Both the position numbers and the translations under genes were made by a program. A stretch of DNA of 64,000 nt, from contig NZ_CP049857.1 of the NCBI RefSeq assembly GCF_011299555.1, forward strand, positions 1,674,001 through 1,738,000, read 5' to 3'. Of the stretch, positions 19,830 through 29,070 are shown piece by piece. The notes under the pieces are model-generated. The model was not told the DNA's origin. It saw nothing but the letters and a program-made list of their open reading frames with translations, and searched no databases. Origin of the DNA: Dysgonomonas sp. HDW5A. GTDB lineage: Bacteria > Bacteroidota > Bacteroidia > Bacteroidales > Dysgonomonadaceae. Position 1 is the stretch's first letter, and each line of letters opens with the position of its first letter.

Positions 19830-20199
19830 AGAAAATTGTCAGAATTCAAAAAAGTTGATAATTTATCTTTGATTCTTATTAATTGAAAATAAGAGTTGGG
19901 ATCCAGATCTTTTGATTAGTATACGTGTAACTCTGGTTTATTTCCCGGAAATACGATAATAAATATTTTCTTTTACTTATTATTTACAAAAGTAATAAAT
20001 TGAACTATTTTATCTAATAAAGATTCTTTTATCTCTCTATAACGGCTAAAGGAATCTCTATGTTTTTGGGAAATGAAATTTTAAGGTTTCACAGACTATA
20101 CTATTTCTGCAAGTATTATCTTTTACAATGTATTATGATATATCGCAAAATCAATTTTTAATGTTTAGAGAAGAATAGCCTGATCTATTTGACAATTAC
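19830..20199. other. Gap between tamL and porZ with a candidate tamL promoter
   Basis: No gene is seen. At 19987-19994 the minus strand reads TACTTTTG (TAnnTTTG), a candidate -7 element for tamL that would leave a leader of about 200 bases. Nothing terminator-like was found after porZ. Confidence 0.35.
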
Positions 20200-22554
20200 T
20201 TAGTTTACAACCATTATTTTAGTAACAACACCTTCTGATCCATCTTCTGAAGATCCGAATACCAGATAGATACCGCTGTCAACACGCCTACCTCTCGCGT
20301 TTTGCATATTCCATGAATATTGTCCCCCCAAAGACCTTCCTTCGTTTATAAGATTACCTTTCAGATCAGTTATTTTTACTCTTGAGTTTGTTTGTAACCC
20401 GGTAACAGTAACAGATCCTTCGTAATTAGGACGTACAGGGTTTGGATAAGCATATACATTGGAAAAATTTTCCGAACCTTCTGTGGCAACCCCTCCATAT
20501 GACATAAGTCCTCTTTCTGTGCCTATATATACAGTACCATTATGAGAATCAATAGCCAAAGATATTACATTATTGGAAGGTAGAGGGCTATTGTCTAAAG
20601 TGAAATGTTCCAGTGTTTGCTGATTGTCGGCACTTATTAAATACACACCGGATGTTTGTGTCGCAATCCATTTGCGGTTTGCACCATCTATTGCTATTGC
20701 ATTTATCACCACACCTTCAAGTAGTCCTGTTACGGCATTGGAGCCTGATTCTCTTTCTATCTTTATTTTACGGAAGAGAACATCTTTTGAAGATATATTG
20801 CTGTAATTGTTTACTACAAATGGCCCGATATCGGTTCCCACCCAAAAATTTCCGTTCCCATCTTCTGCTATTGCATATATTGCCGATATGGTTAGTCTTT
20901 TTCCGTCTTGGTCTACAAAAGGGGTGTTACTGGTTTTACTGATATATATGGTTTTGTCATCAGATGTATTGCCTATTGTTCCATTGTCATTAAAAATGAA
21001 CAAATAAGCATCATCGCCAATACTGGTGACCCATTTGTTTGAATATCTGTCTATCACAATGTTTTTTGGGTTTGTAGAAGCCTTTGCAATTTCCGGATAA
21101 TATAATTGAGTCCATTCACCACTTTTGAGGCGTACTTTTATTATATTTTCGACCATAGAGTTGAGTAACCACAAGTTGTTGCTTTTGTCGAAAACCATTC
21201 CGCTTACACGCCTGTAGTTCAGTAATGGAATTGGCTCGATAGTACTATTCGATTCATCATATCTGTTTTGAAACTTAGTTCCTTCAAATTCATACAAGCC
21301 TTCTCCCCAACTACTTGCGAATATATGGTTTTGGTTAGTGGGTTCGCTTATGGCATATACAATATCCTGCGAAATAAATCCACTTGGTCCACTTATATCA
21401 CCCGGATATATGTTGGTCCATTTCGAATCTTTATAAATCGATATACTTGCCGGTTTACCCATTCGGTCGAGGTAAAAACCTCCTCCGGTTACGAGGAGTT
21501 GGCGATTTTGAAGAGTTAACGAAAAAGGATAATTCGAGACAGGCCCTGATGGTACTATCCATCTTTTTATATATTCGTAACTGTTTCCATTGAGTTTTAT
21601 TAATGAAAGGTTATTCCCTGATGATGATGCCCAATATTCACCCGATTTATTGGCATTGGGTATAATACTTGTTATTTCGTCTATATTAATTTTCGTACTT
21701 TTATTTATATCCTCAAAGTCCCAAAAAACATTAGTTCCCAATACAATTAAATGATCATTGTTTGTATATTCCATCGAATTTATTCCATTCCCATTTAATA
21801 CACTTTTTACGGACGTAGAATTCTCCATTCTGAAAATACCTTTTTGTGGAACAAAAAAATGGAGCTGGTTTTTGAAAGCTACAATATCTCGAATCTCACT
21901 ATCTGTAAATGTGCTATCTTTTTCTGTATGATCAGTATAGTGTATGCTTACCTCCAGAGTACTCCAAGAGCTAAAGTCTTGTACATTATCAGTGAGATTA
22001 ATGTATAAAATTCCATCTTTGGTGGCTGCGTATAACTTATTTTCATAAGCAAGTATAGAGTAAAAGGGAACATTAAAAACTCCTGATTCTTTGACTTCTT
22101 TCTTTGAGAGATTAATTGTCAGAAACCCAAAGTTGGTAGCTATATATGCATAGTCATCATAAAGGGATACTTTATTGATTGTCTTGTCAATATTTTGTGT
22201 TGTATTTTTTAAATCGGGGATATTTACATAGGATTTATCATCATAGAGTAATTCAATATTGGCATCAGAGCGTGTTATAACCAAACACTTGTGCTTACTG
22301 CTATAGATAATATGTTTTATATCTGTATTTCCTCCATCGATTTTTATGTATGGTTCAATGCTTTCATCTGAATTGTTATAGCTGAAAAGTTTTCCATCAG
22401 TAAGGGAATAGATGATATTTCCATTTTGCTCGATGCTTTGGATGTCATTTAAATATGATATCTGAGATGCCCATCTATTTGCTTCTTGTGCTGTAGCAGG
22501 AATAAAAAACAAACACAAAATAATAAAAAGGGAGTAAATCCGTTTATTAACCAT
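20200..22554 (-). CDS. porZ: PorZ-like type IX secretion protein with double beta-propeller
   Basis: Exported protein of 784 residues. A signal peptide (MVNKRIYSLFIILCLFFIPATA) precedes many propeller-like repeats of the two-component-regulator type (such as GNFWVGTDIGPFVVN and GTVYIGTERGLMSYGG). It ends in a type A type IX sorting domain: AYPNPVRPNYEGSVTVTG, then SGIYLVF and VTKIMVV. Length and order match PorZ of Porphyromonas gingivalis, a surface protein that helps deliver A-LPS to type IX cargo. The assignment rests on architecture. Another propeller-CTD protein is possible but less likely at this length. It is divergent from the exopolysaccharide locus. Confidence 0.75.
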   Translation of the reverse strand: MVNKRIYSLFIILCLFFIPATAQEANRWASQISYLNDIQSIEQNGNIIYSLTDGKLFSYNNSDESIEPYIKIDGGNTDIKHIIYSSKHKCLVITRSDANIELLYDDKSYVNIPDLKNTTQNIDKTINKVSLYDDYAYIATNFGFLTINLSKKEVKESGVFNVPFYSILAYENKLYAATKDGILYINLTDNVQDFSSWSTLEVSIHYTDHTEKDSTFTDSEIRDIVAFKNQLHFFVPQKGIFRMENSTSVKSVLNGNGINSMEYTNNDHLIVLGTNVFWDFEDINKSTKINIDEITSIIPNANKSGEYWASSSGNNLSLIKLNGNSYEYIKRWIVPSGPVSNYPFSLTLQNRQLLVTGGGFYLDRMGKPASISIYKDSKWTNIYPGDISGPSGFISQDIVYAISEPTNQNHIFASSWGEGLYEFEGTKFQNRYDESNSTIEPIPLLNYRRVSGMVFDKSNNLWLLNSMVENIIKVRLKSGEWTQLYYPEIAKASTNPKNIVIDRYSNKWVTSIGDDAYLFIFNDNGTIGNTSDDKTIYISKTSNTPFVDQDGKRLTISAIYAIAEDGNGNFWVGTDIGPFVVNNYSNISSKDVLFRKIKIERESGSNAVTGLLEGVVINAIAIDGANRKWIATQTSGVYLISADNQQTLEHFTLDNSPLPSNNVISLAIDSHNGTVYIGTERGLMSYGGVATEGSENFSNVYAYPNPVRPNYEGSVTVTGLQTNSRVKITDLKGNLINEGRSLGGQYSWNMQNARGRRVDSGIYLVFGSSEDGSEGVVTKIMVVN

Positions 22555-22602
22555 GACCTTGTATAATATTAAAGGTTATTGATTTAAAATATAAATAATT
22601 GA

Positions 22603-22610
22603 CAAAGATA
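22603..22610 (-). promoter_or_regulatory. Bacteroidetes -7 element for porZ
   Basis: The minus strand reads TATCTTTG (TAnnTTTG), about 50 bases before the start codon. No good -33 element was found. Confidence 0.4.
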
Positions 22611-22656
22611 AAATAATACTTTAGTAGTAGATGTCAGAGTTCTCATATTCGTTTAA

Positions 22657-22672
22657 ATATCAACCTTGATAT
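22657..22672. promoter_or_regulatory. 16-bp dyad, candidate operator of the exopolysaccharide operon
   Basis: ATATCAA-CC-TTGATAT is a perfect inverted repeat. It ends 13 bases before the -33 box of the ugd promoter, a position suited to a DNA-binding regulator. No cognate regulator gene is adjacent. Confidence 0.4.
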
Positions 22673-22685
22673 ATGTTTATTAAAC

Positions 22686-22716
22686 TTTGTTTTCTATTTA
22701 TTATATTATACTTTTG
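22686..22716 (+). promoter_or_regulatory. Promoter of the exopolysaccharide operon
   Basis: TTTG (22686-22689), 19 bases, then TACTTTTG (22709-22716) matches the Bacteroidetes consensus TTTG-N19-21-TAnnTTTG fully. The start of transcription would fall near 22722, 28 bases before the ugd ATG at 22750. This excludes the longer open frame that begins at 22687. Confidence 0.72.
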
Positions 22717-22749
22717 TTTTGTTTTTTAAGAAAATTCAAAGAATTATAT

Positions 22750-24069
22750 ATGAAAATTGCAATAGTAGGAACTGGCTATGTAGGATTAGTTACAGGTACT
22801 TGTTTCGCTGAAATGGGTATAGATGTTCATTGTATAGATGTTGATACAAATAAAATAAAAAATTTAGAAAATGGTATTATTCCTATTTATGAACCTGGAT
22901 TAGATGAAATGGTTATTCGGAATTACAAAGCTGGGCGACTGCGATTTTCAACAGATTTAAGTGTAATTCTCGATGATGTGGATGTTGTTTTTAGTGCCGT
23001 AGGTACTCCCCCTGATGAGGATGGTAGTGCAGATCTGAAGTATGTTCTCGAAGTTGCTCGAACTATAGGTCGAACGTTGAAAAAATATATGCTAGTAGTA
23101 ACTAAAAGTACTGTTCCGGTTGGAACAGCACAACTCGTAAAACAGACGATCCAAGAAGAATTAAACAAAAGAGGGCTTTCGGATTTAGCTTTTGATGTAG
23201 CATCTAATCCTGAATTTCTGAAGGAAGGGACTGCTATTGTAGACTTTATGCAACCAGATAGAGTTGTGGTTGGTATTGAATCAGATCGAGCGAAAGAGGT
23301 TATGGATCGATTATACAAACCTTTTACGATAAATAATTATCGCATGATTTATACAGATATTCCTTCTGCTGAAATGATAAAATATGCCGCTAATGCCATG
23401 TTAGCAACACGCATCAGTTTCATGAATGATATTGCTAATCTGTGTGAAATCGTAGGAGCAGATATAAATATGGTTAGATCAGGTATTGGTTCTGATAATC
23501 GAATTGGTAAGAAATTCTTGTATGCAGGCTGTGGTTATGGAGGGAGCTGTTTTCCTAAAGATGTAAAAGCCCTGATTAAGACTGCAAATGATAATGGTTA
23601 CAATATGCAAGTATTAAAAGCTGTTGAAGCAGTAAATGAATATCAAAAAGGTATTTTATTTGAAAAATTATTTGAATACTACAATGGAGATTTAGAGGGT
23701 AAAACTATTGCACTTTGGGGGCTATCTTTTAAACCTAAAACAGACGATATGAGAGAGGCTCCATCTTTGATTTTGATAAATAAATTGTTGGATGCAGGAG
23801 TGAAAGTTAGAGCATATGATCCGGTAGCTATGGAAGAAACAAAGAAGCATATTGGTAATAATATTGAGTATGCAAAAGATTTGTATGATGCCACACTTGA
23901 GGCAGATGCAGTACTTTTAGTTACAGAATGGAATGAATTTAGGTTACCATCTTGGTCTGTTATACAAAAGCTTATGAAAAAATCTATAGTTATTGATGGA
24001 AGAAATATTTATAATGGAAAAGAGTTGCGTGATATGGGGTTTGAGTATATAAGTATTGGATCAAAATAA
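22750..24069 (+). CDS. ugd: UDP-glucose 6-dehydrogenase
   Basis: Oxidises UDP-glucose to UDP-glucuronate for polysaccharide synthesis. From the chosen ATG it has 439 residues, normal for the family. The N-terminal NAD motif is IAIVGTGYVGLVTGTCFAEMG. NPEFLKEGTAIVDFMQPDRV is characteristic, and the catalytic Cys lies in GCGYGGSCFPKDV. The C-terminal UDP-binding domain has LSFKPKTDDMREAPS. The frame is open 63 bases upstream, but that stretch contains the promoter, so the ATG at 22750 is preferred. It is the first gene of the exopolysaccharide locus. Confidence 0.96.
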   Translation: MKIAIVGTGYVGLVTGTCFAEMGIDVHCIDVDTNKIKNLENGIIPIYEPGLDEMVIRNYKAGRLRFSTDLSVILDDVDVVFSAVGTPPDEDGSADLKYVLEVARTIGRTLKKYMLVVTKSTVPVGTAQLVKQTIQEELNKRGLSDLAFDVASNPEFLKEGTAIVDFMQPDRVVVGIESDRAKEVMDRLYKPFTINNYRMIYTDIPSAEMIKYAANAMLATRISFMNDIANLCEIVGADINMVRSGIGSDNRIGKKFLYAGCGYGGSCFPKDVKALIKTANDNGYNMQVLKAVEAVNEYQKGILFEKLFEYYNGDLEGKTIALWGLSFKPKTDDMREAPSLILINKLLDAGVKVRAYDPVAMEETKKHIGNNIEYAKDLYDATLEADAVLLVTEWNEFRLPSWSVIQKLMKKSIVIDGRNIYNGKELRDMGFEYISIGSK

Positions 24070-24114
24070 AATCAATTATAATCATATAAGCTATTAAATG
24101 TGTACATGAACCAT

Positions 24115-26526
24115 ATGAAGAAAATTATTTTTTGTTTGTTTCTTTTTTTACTCTCCAGCAATATAATGTTTGCTCAAATGTCAGATGAGCAAATTATTAA
24201 TTATGTTAAGCAGGAAGTTGATAAAGGAACCTCTCAACAGATTATAGCTACTAATCTGATGAAACAAGGGGTGACCAAAGCTCAACTTGAAAGAATTAAG
24301 CAGCAGCAAGAACAGAAACAGACATCAGGAGTAAGCAGTACAAAAAGTAGTGCAGAATTGAGCCGTGATAGAAGAGTTAGTGTTGATGACGAATTGAATC
24401 CAGGCGATTTAGATCAGGTTAATACTAATATAAGTCCTGTTGCTATAGATGATTCTGATACAATTGTTGTTTTTGGAAGAAATATTTTTAATGCTAAAAA
24501 TTTAACCTTCAATCCTAATATTAATATTCCTACTCCAATTGATTATCGACTTGGTCCTGGAGATGAAGTTGTTATTGATATTTGGGGTGCTTCGCAGACG
24601 GCTGTTAGGCAGGTTATTTCTGCAGAAGGAAGTATTACTGTTGATCGTTTAGGACCACTCTTCTTGAATGGAATGAGTGTAAAGGAGGCAAATGATTATG
24701 TTAAAAGAAGATTTGGTGATATATATTCGGGCTTAGATAATGGAGGCGGTTCTACTCAGATAAATTTAACTCTGGGACAAATTAGAACTATACAGATAAA
24801 TGTGATGGGTGAAGTCGTTACTCCAGGTACTTACGCCTTGTCGTCTCTGTCTTCGGTTTTTCATGCGTTATATAGAGCAGGAGGGGTAAATAAGATAGGA
24901 TCCCTACGTGCTATAAAACTTTATAGAAATGGAAAACTTCTAAGAACACTTGATGTGTATAAGTATATATTGGAAGGAAAAATGAATGATGATATCCGAA
25001 TGACAGATGGAGATGTCATAATTGTTCCTCCTTATATCTCCCTTGTTAATATCTCTGGAAAAGTGAAACGACCTATGTTTTATGAAATGACTTCAAAAGA
25101 ATCCCTTAAAGATATTATTTCTTATGCGGGAGGTTTTACAGGAGACGCTTATGAAAAGAGCATTAGGGTTGTTCGAGAAACTGGTAATGAAAGTAAAATA
25201 TTTACATTAGGCGAGGATGAATTTTCCGGATTTACTCTAAGAGATAAAGATGCCATCACTATTGCTGCTGGACTTGACCTTTATGAGAATAGGGTTGAAA
25301 TAAAGGGAGCTATATATAGAGGCGGTTATTATGAGATTGGTAAAAATATAGCTACTGTTAAACAATTAATTGCAGCAGCAGATGGTATTCGTGGCGATGC
25401 TTTTTTAAATAGAGCTCTTTTAACTCGAGAAAAAGAAGATTATACATTGGAAACACTATCAGTTGATATTAGAGAACTATTATACGGTAATGGGGATGAT
25501 ATTGTCTTGAGAAAAAATGACATTCTTTATATACCATCTATTAATGATCTCAAAGAATTTGGAGACTTTATGGTTCATGGAGAGGTTGCGCGTCCTGGAA
25601 CTTATAAATATTCAGATAATACAACTTTAGAAGATTTAATAATACAAGCAGGGGGCTTGTTGGAGTCGGCTTCTATAGTCCGCGTTGATATTGCTCGTCG
25701 AATTATTGATCCTCATAGTCAGACTGTAAATAGAACATTGGCTGAAAATTATACTTTTAGTTTAAAAGATGGATACATTGTTGCCGGAGATCCTGGCTTT
25801 GTATTAAAACCTTATGATGAGGTATATGTGAGACGTAGTCCGGGTTATCACGAGCAACAAAATGTTTTTATTAGCGGAGAGTTATTATTTCCTGGTACGT
25901 ATGCTTTAAATCGAAAAACTGAAAGAATATCTGATATTGTCAAGAGAGCAGGTAATCTTACTACTGATGCATATGCAAAAGGTGCAAGACTTATAAGAAT
26001 GCGATCAGAAGAGGAGAGGTTTAGATCTCAAGCTGCGTTAAAAGTAGCGAATCAGGGAGGAAAAGACTCCATTTCTGTTAAAACATTAGATTTATCCGAT
26101 GCGTATAGCGTTGGTATAGAGTTGGATAAAGCATTGATGAATCCGGGATCAGATTATGACTTAGTTTTAAGATCAGGGGATCGTTTGATTGTTCCCGAAT
26201 ATGATAATACTGTTAAAATTAATGGTGCGGTAATGTATCCTAATACTGTTGTTTATAAACATAATGAAAGATTATCATATTATATCAATCAAGCTGGAGG
26301 GTACTCCGATAACGCTAAGAAAAACAGATCATTTGTTATTTATATGAATGGAACTGTTAGTAAGGTAAAAGGGGGAGATCGAAATGCTATACAACCGGGA
26401 AGTGAGATAATAATCCCGAGTAAAGAACAAGCTCGTAAATTATCATTACCTGAAATCCTTAGTTTGAGTACAAGTGTGGTTTCTATGGCTAGTCTTATTG
26501 GTGTATTGATTAATACAATGAAATAA
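24115..26526 (+). CDS. wza: Polysaccharide export outer-membrane protein, multi-SLBB (Wza-like)
   Basis: Export channel subunit, about 803 residues, roughly twice the size of E. coli Wza, as is usual in Bacteroidetes. The signal peptide MKKIIFCLFLFLLSSNIMFA is not a lipoprotein signal. A poly-export domain follows (PIDYRLGPGDEVVIDIWG near 145-160). A series of SLBB repeats comes next, each recognisable by GxVxxPGxYxL-like cores such as VMGEVVTPGTYALS, VHGEVARPGTYKYS and ISGELLFPGTYALN. A hydrophobic segment closes the protein. In-frame starts also exist at 24100 (GTG) and 24106 (ATG). Only one base separates it from the chain-length gene. Confidence 0.93.
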   Translation: MKKIIFCLFLFLLSSNIMFAQMSDEQIINYVKQEVDKGTSQQIIATNLMKQGVTKAQLERIKQQQEQKQTSGVSSTKSSAELSRDRRVSVDDELNPGDLDQVNTNISPVAIDDSDTIVVFGRNIFNAKNLTFNPNINIPTPIDYRLGPGDEVVIDIWGASQTAVRQVISAEGSITVDRLGPLFLNGMSVKEANDYVKRRFGDIYSGLDNGGGSTQINLTLGQIRTIQINVMGEVVTPGTYALSSLSSVFHALYRAGGVNKIGSLRAIKLYRNGKLLRTLDVYKYILEGKMNDDIRMTDGDVIIVPPYISLVNISGKVKRPMFYEMTSKESLKDIISYAGGFTGDAYEKSIRVVRETGNESKIFTLGEDEFSGFTLRDKDAITIAAGLDLYENRVEIKGAIYRGGYYEIGKNIATVKQLIAAADGIRGDAFLNRALLTREKEDYTLETLSVDIRELLYGNGDDIVLRKNDILYIPSINDLKEFGDFMVHGEVARPGTYKYSDNTTLEDLIIQAGGLLESASIVRVDIARRIIDPHSQTVNRTLAENYTFSLKDGYIVAGDPGFVLKPYDEVYVRRSPGYHEQQNVFISGELLFPGTYALNRKTERISDIVKRAGNLTTDAYAKGARLIRMRSEEERFRSQAALKVANQGGKDSISVKTLDLSDAYSVGIELDKALMNPGSDYDLVLRSGDRLIVPEYDNTVKINGAVMYPNTVVYKHNERLSYYINQAGGYSDNAKKNRSFVIYMNGTVSKVKGGDRNAIQPGSEIIIPSKEQARKLSLPEILSLSTSVVSMASLIGVLINTMK

Positions 26527-26527
26527 T

Positions 26528-27613
26528 ATGGATGCTAATATAGAGAATCAAATGAGTTCAGAGAACGAAGTTAATTTAATGGATTTAGGGAAAAAGCTAT
26601 GGAAAAGGCGTAAATTTATTTTAAAAGTTTCTCTTGTAGGATTAGTTGTAGGTGTTGTGATTGCGTTCAGTATTCCTAAAGAATATACAACAACTGTAAT
26701 TTTGGCTCCAGAGGGTAACTCCTCTTCAAGTGCGGGGGGGGTGGGGGCTTTGGCTGCTATGGCTGGTGTAAATCTAGGGGAGGGTACTCTTTCTGAGGGT
26801 CAGATGGCTCCGGATTTATATCCCAATATAGTCGAATCTACCCCTTTTATTCTTGGTCTTTTTGATGTGAGAGTAAAAGATATTGGTAGCGAGATAGATA
26901 CAACCTTATATTCTTATATTGAAAATGACCAGAGGAATCCTTGGTGGTATAAGATAGTAGAACTACCACGTAATATAATCGGGTTGTTTTCAACTCCAGA
27001 TCCAGATCAAAACCTAACTGTGGTCAATCCTTTTGAGTTGACTCGTGAACAGACAGAAATTTTAGATGATTTAAAAAGTCGAATTACTGTTACAGTTGAT
27101 AAAAAGACCGGGATAATTACGTTATCATCAACCATGCAGAGTCCTCAAATATCTGCATTTATTGCAGATACGTTAACATCCTATTTACAGTCCTATATAA
27201 TAAATTATAGAACCCAAAAAGCTCGCCAAGATTTATTTTTTACAGAGAAGCTTTATTTAGAAGCCAAAAATGATTATTTAGAAACACAACGAAAATTAGC
27301 AAGATTTTTAGATGGAAACCTAAATGTTGTTTCAGCTAGTTACAGGGTTGATCAAGAGAAATTACAAAATGAGACGGCTTTGGCATATAGTGTTTATAAT
27401 CAAATGGCTAACCAGCTACAGATGGCAAAAGTAAAAGTACAAGATACTACTCCTGTCTATACTGTAATTCAGCCAGCTACAGTGCCTTTGATTCCTATAA
27501 AACCGAATAAAAAATTAATAGTTATTGGTTTCGCTTTTCTTGCAGTTATTGGAATTTGTGCCTGGTATATAGGAAAAGAATATTTAAAGAATGATTTTGA
27601 GATAAAAGATTGA
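26528..27613 (+). CDS. wzz: Chain-length determinant (Wzz-type), without kinase domain
   Basis: Inner-membrane polysaccharide co-polymerase of 361 residues. A membrane segment near 35-50 (FILKVSLVGLVVGVVIAFSI) and one near the C-terminus (LIVIGFAFLAVIGICAWYIG) flank a periplasmic domain with coiled-coil character. The pre-TM2 IPIKPNKK Pro-rich motif is typical. No BY-kinase domain is present, so it is not a Wzc fusion. The codons for SAGGVGALAAMAG contain a G8-T-G5 tract (26734-26747) about 70 codons into the gene. Slippage there would truncate the protein. Confidence 0.9.
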   Translation: MDANIENQMSSENEVNLMDLGKKLWKRRKFILKVSLVGLVVGVVIAFSIPKEYTTTVILAPEGNSSSSAGGVGALAAMAGVNLGEGTLSEGQMAPDLYPNIVESTPFILGLFDVRVKDIGSEIDTTLYSYIENDQRNPWWYKIVELPRNIIGLFSTPDPDQNLTVVNPFELTREQTEILDDLKSRITVTVDKKTGIITLSSTMQSPQISAFIADTLTSYLQSYIINYRTQKARQDLFFTEKLYLEAKNDYLETQRKLARFLDGNLNVVSASYRVDQEKLQNETALAYSVYNQMANQLQMAKVKVQDTTPVYTVIQPATVPLIPIKPNKKLIVIGFAFLAVIGICAWYIGKEYLKNDFEIKD

Positions 27614-27939
27614 AATATAGTATTTTGATAATAGTAAAAAGTGACTGTGTTATTTTCTTTAGGAAACTGATTCTTTCTATATAAACAATATAAGAGATCA
27701 AAAGCCGTTCATGTATATAGAATAATGATTTTTGTGTACTTGGAATGTGTAATTTCCTGTATTTTGATAAATTGGTATAGGATTAAGACTTTGGAAATTT
27801 ATTTTTTAAATTCTAATTATAGAAAACACTTAGAAGATAATATAATTGGGTCTAATAATTTTCACTAATTTAATATGTATAGTTATTATCAGAGAAATTT
27901 GAAAGAAATATATAACAATATTATAAATAAGATATAAAG
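27614..27939. other. Gap inside the exopolysaccharide locus
   Basis: 326 AT-rich bases between wzz and wecB. I see no open frame, no terminator hairpin and no good TAnnTTTG match. It splits the locus into an export part (ugd, wza, wzz) and an assembly part, and could hold an unrecognised promoter or a decayed gene. Confidence 0.5.
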
Positions 27940-29070
27940 ATGAAAAAAGTTCTTATTGTATTTGGAACAAGGCCAGAGGCTATAAAGATGGTGCCTTTAG
28001 TTAAAGAATTTCAGAAATATTGTGATCAAATAGAGACAATAGTATGTGTAACAGGTCAACATAGGCAGATGCTAGATCAAGTTCTTGAAGTATTTGATAT
28101 TAAACCTGATTATGATCTTAATATTATGGCTCCTAATCAAGATCTTTATGATATTACCTCTAAAGTCCTTCTAGGGATGAGAGACGTTATAAAGAAGTGC
28201 TCTCCTGATATGATTTTAGTGCACGGAGATACAACAACATCTATGGCTGCTGCAATTGCAGGATTCTATCAACAAGTAAAAATAGGACATGTTGAAGCAG
28301 GGTTAAGAACATATAATCTTTATTCTCCATGGCCAGAGGAAATGAATCGCCAGCTGACAGACAGACTGTGTGATTTTTGTTTTGCTCCAACTGAAACATC
28401 AAAGAAGAATTTGCTCCAAGAAAAAATAGAAGATACCAAAATTTTCGTTACAGGTAATACTGTTATTGATGCTCTTTTAATGGCAGTCGATATTATAAGA
28501 AATAATTCGACTTTGCAAAACAAAATTGTAAATGAGATTAATACCAAAGGCTATACTATTATTGAAGGTAAAAGATATATATTAGTAACAGGGCATAGAC
28601 GAGAAAATTTCGGTGATGGTTTCCTTAATATCTGTAAATCCTTAAAGGAAATAGCTATTTCAAATCCAGATATTGATATAGTCTACCCTGTGCATTTAAA
28701 TCCCAATGTTCAAGGTCCTGTTTTTGAGTTGCTTTCTGGTATTGATAATATAACTCTTATCTCTCCACTAGATTATTTACCTTTTATATATATGATGCAG
28801 CACTCATATTTAATTTTAACAGATAGTGGAGGTGTACAAGAAGAGGCTCCATCGCTTGGAAAACCGGTATTAGTAATGAGAAATACAACAGAGCGACCTG
28901 AAGCTGTAGAAGCTGGAACGGTTAGACTAGTTGGGACAGATGCCCAATCAATTGTAAAGAATGTAAACTCATTACTAAAAGATGAATCACTTTATCTAGA
29001 GATGTCCCACGCTCATAATCCTTATGGAGATGGAAGAGCAAGTCAAAGAATTGTTGAAATATTATTATGA
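27940..29070 (+). CDS. wecB: UDP-N-acetylglucosamine 2-epimerase (non-hydrolysing)
   Basis: Interconverts UDP-GlcNAc and UDP-ManNAc, 376 residues, full length. Signatures are the N-terminal VLIVFGTRPEAIKMVPLV, VCVTGQHRQMLDQVL, HGDTTTSMAAA, VEAGLRTYN, VTGHRRENFGDG, and the C-terminal TDSGGVQEEAPSLGKPVLVMR. No UDP-ManNAc dehydrogenase is found in the locus, so ManNAc itself, or a product made elsewhere, may enter the polymer. The last four bases overlap the next gene (ATGA), showing co-translation. Confidence 0.96.
   Translation: MKKVLIVFGTRPEAIKMVPLVKEFQKYCDQIETIVCVTGQHRQMLDQVLEVFDIKPDYDLNIMAPNQDLYDITSKVLLGMRDVIKKCSPDMILVHGDTTTSMAAAIAGFYQQVKIGHVEAGLRTYNLYSPWPEEMNRQLTDRLCDFCFAPTETSKKNLLQEKIEDTKIFVTGNTVIDALLMAVDIIRNNSTLQNKIVNEINTKGYTIIEGKRYILVTGHRRENFGDGFLNICKSLKEIAISNPDIDIVYPVHLNPNVQGPVFELLSGIDNITLISPLDYLPFIYMMQHSYLILTDSGGVQEEAPSLGKPVLVMRNTTERPEAVEAGTVRLVGTDAQSIVKNVNSLLKDESLYLEMSHAHNPYGDGRASQRIVEILL

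Noticed and set aside
22687-22749. Upstream extension of ugd by 21 codons
   Set aside because: The extra bases contain the -7 promoter element, and the added residues precede the normal Rossmann start.
22555-22749. Invertible promoter typical of Bacteroides capsule loci
   Set aside because: No pair of inverted repeats flanks the promoter, and the only dyad is the compact 16-bp one.
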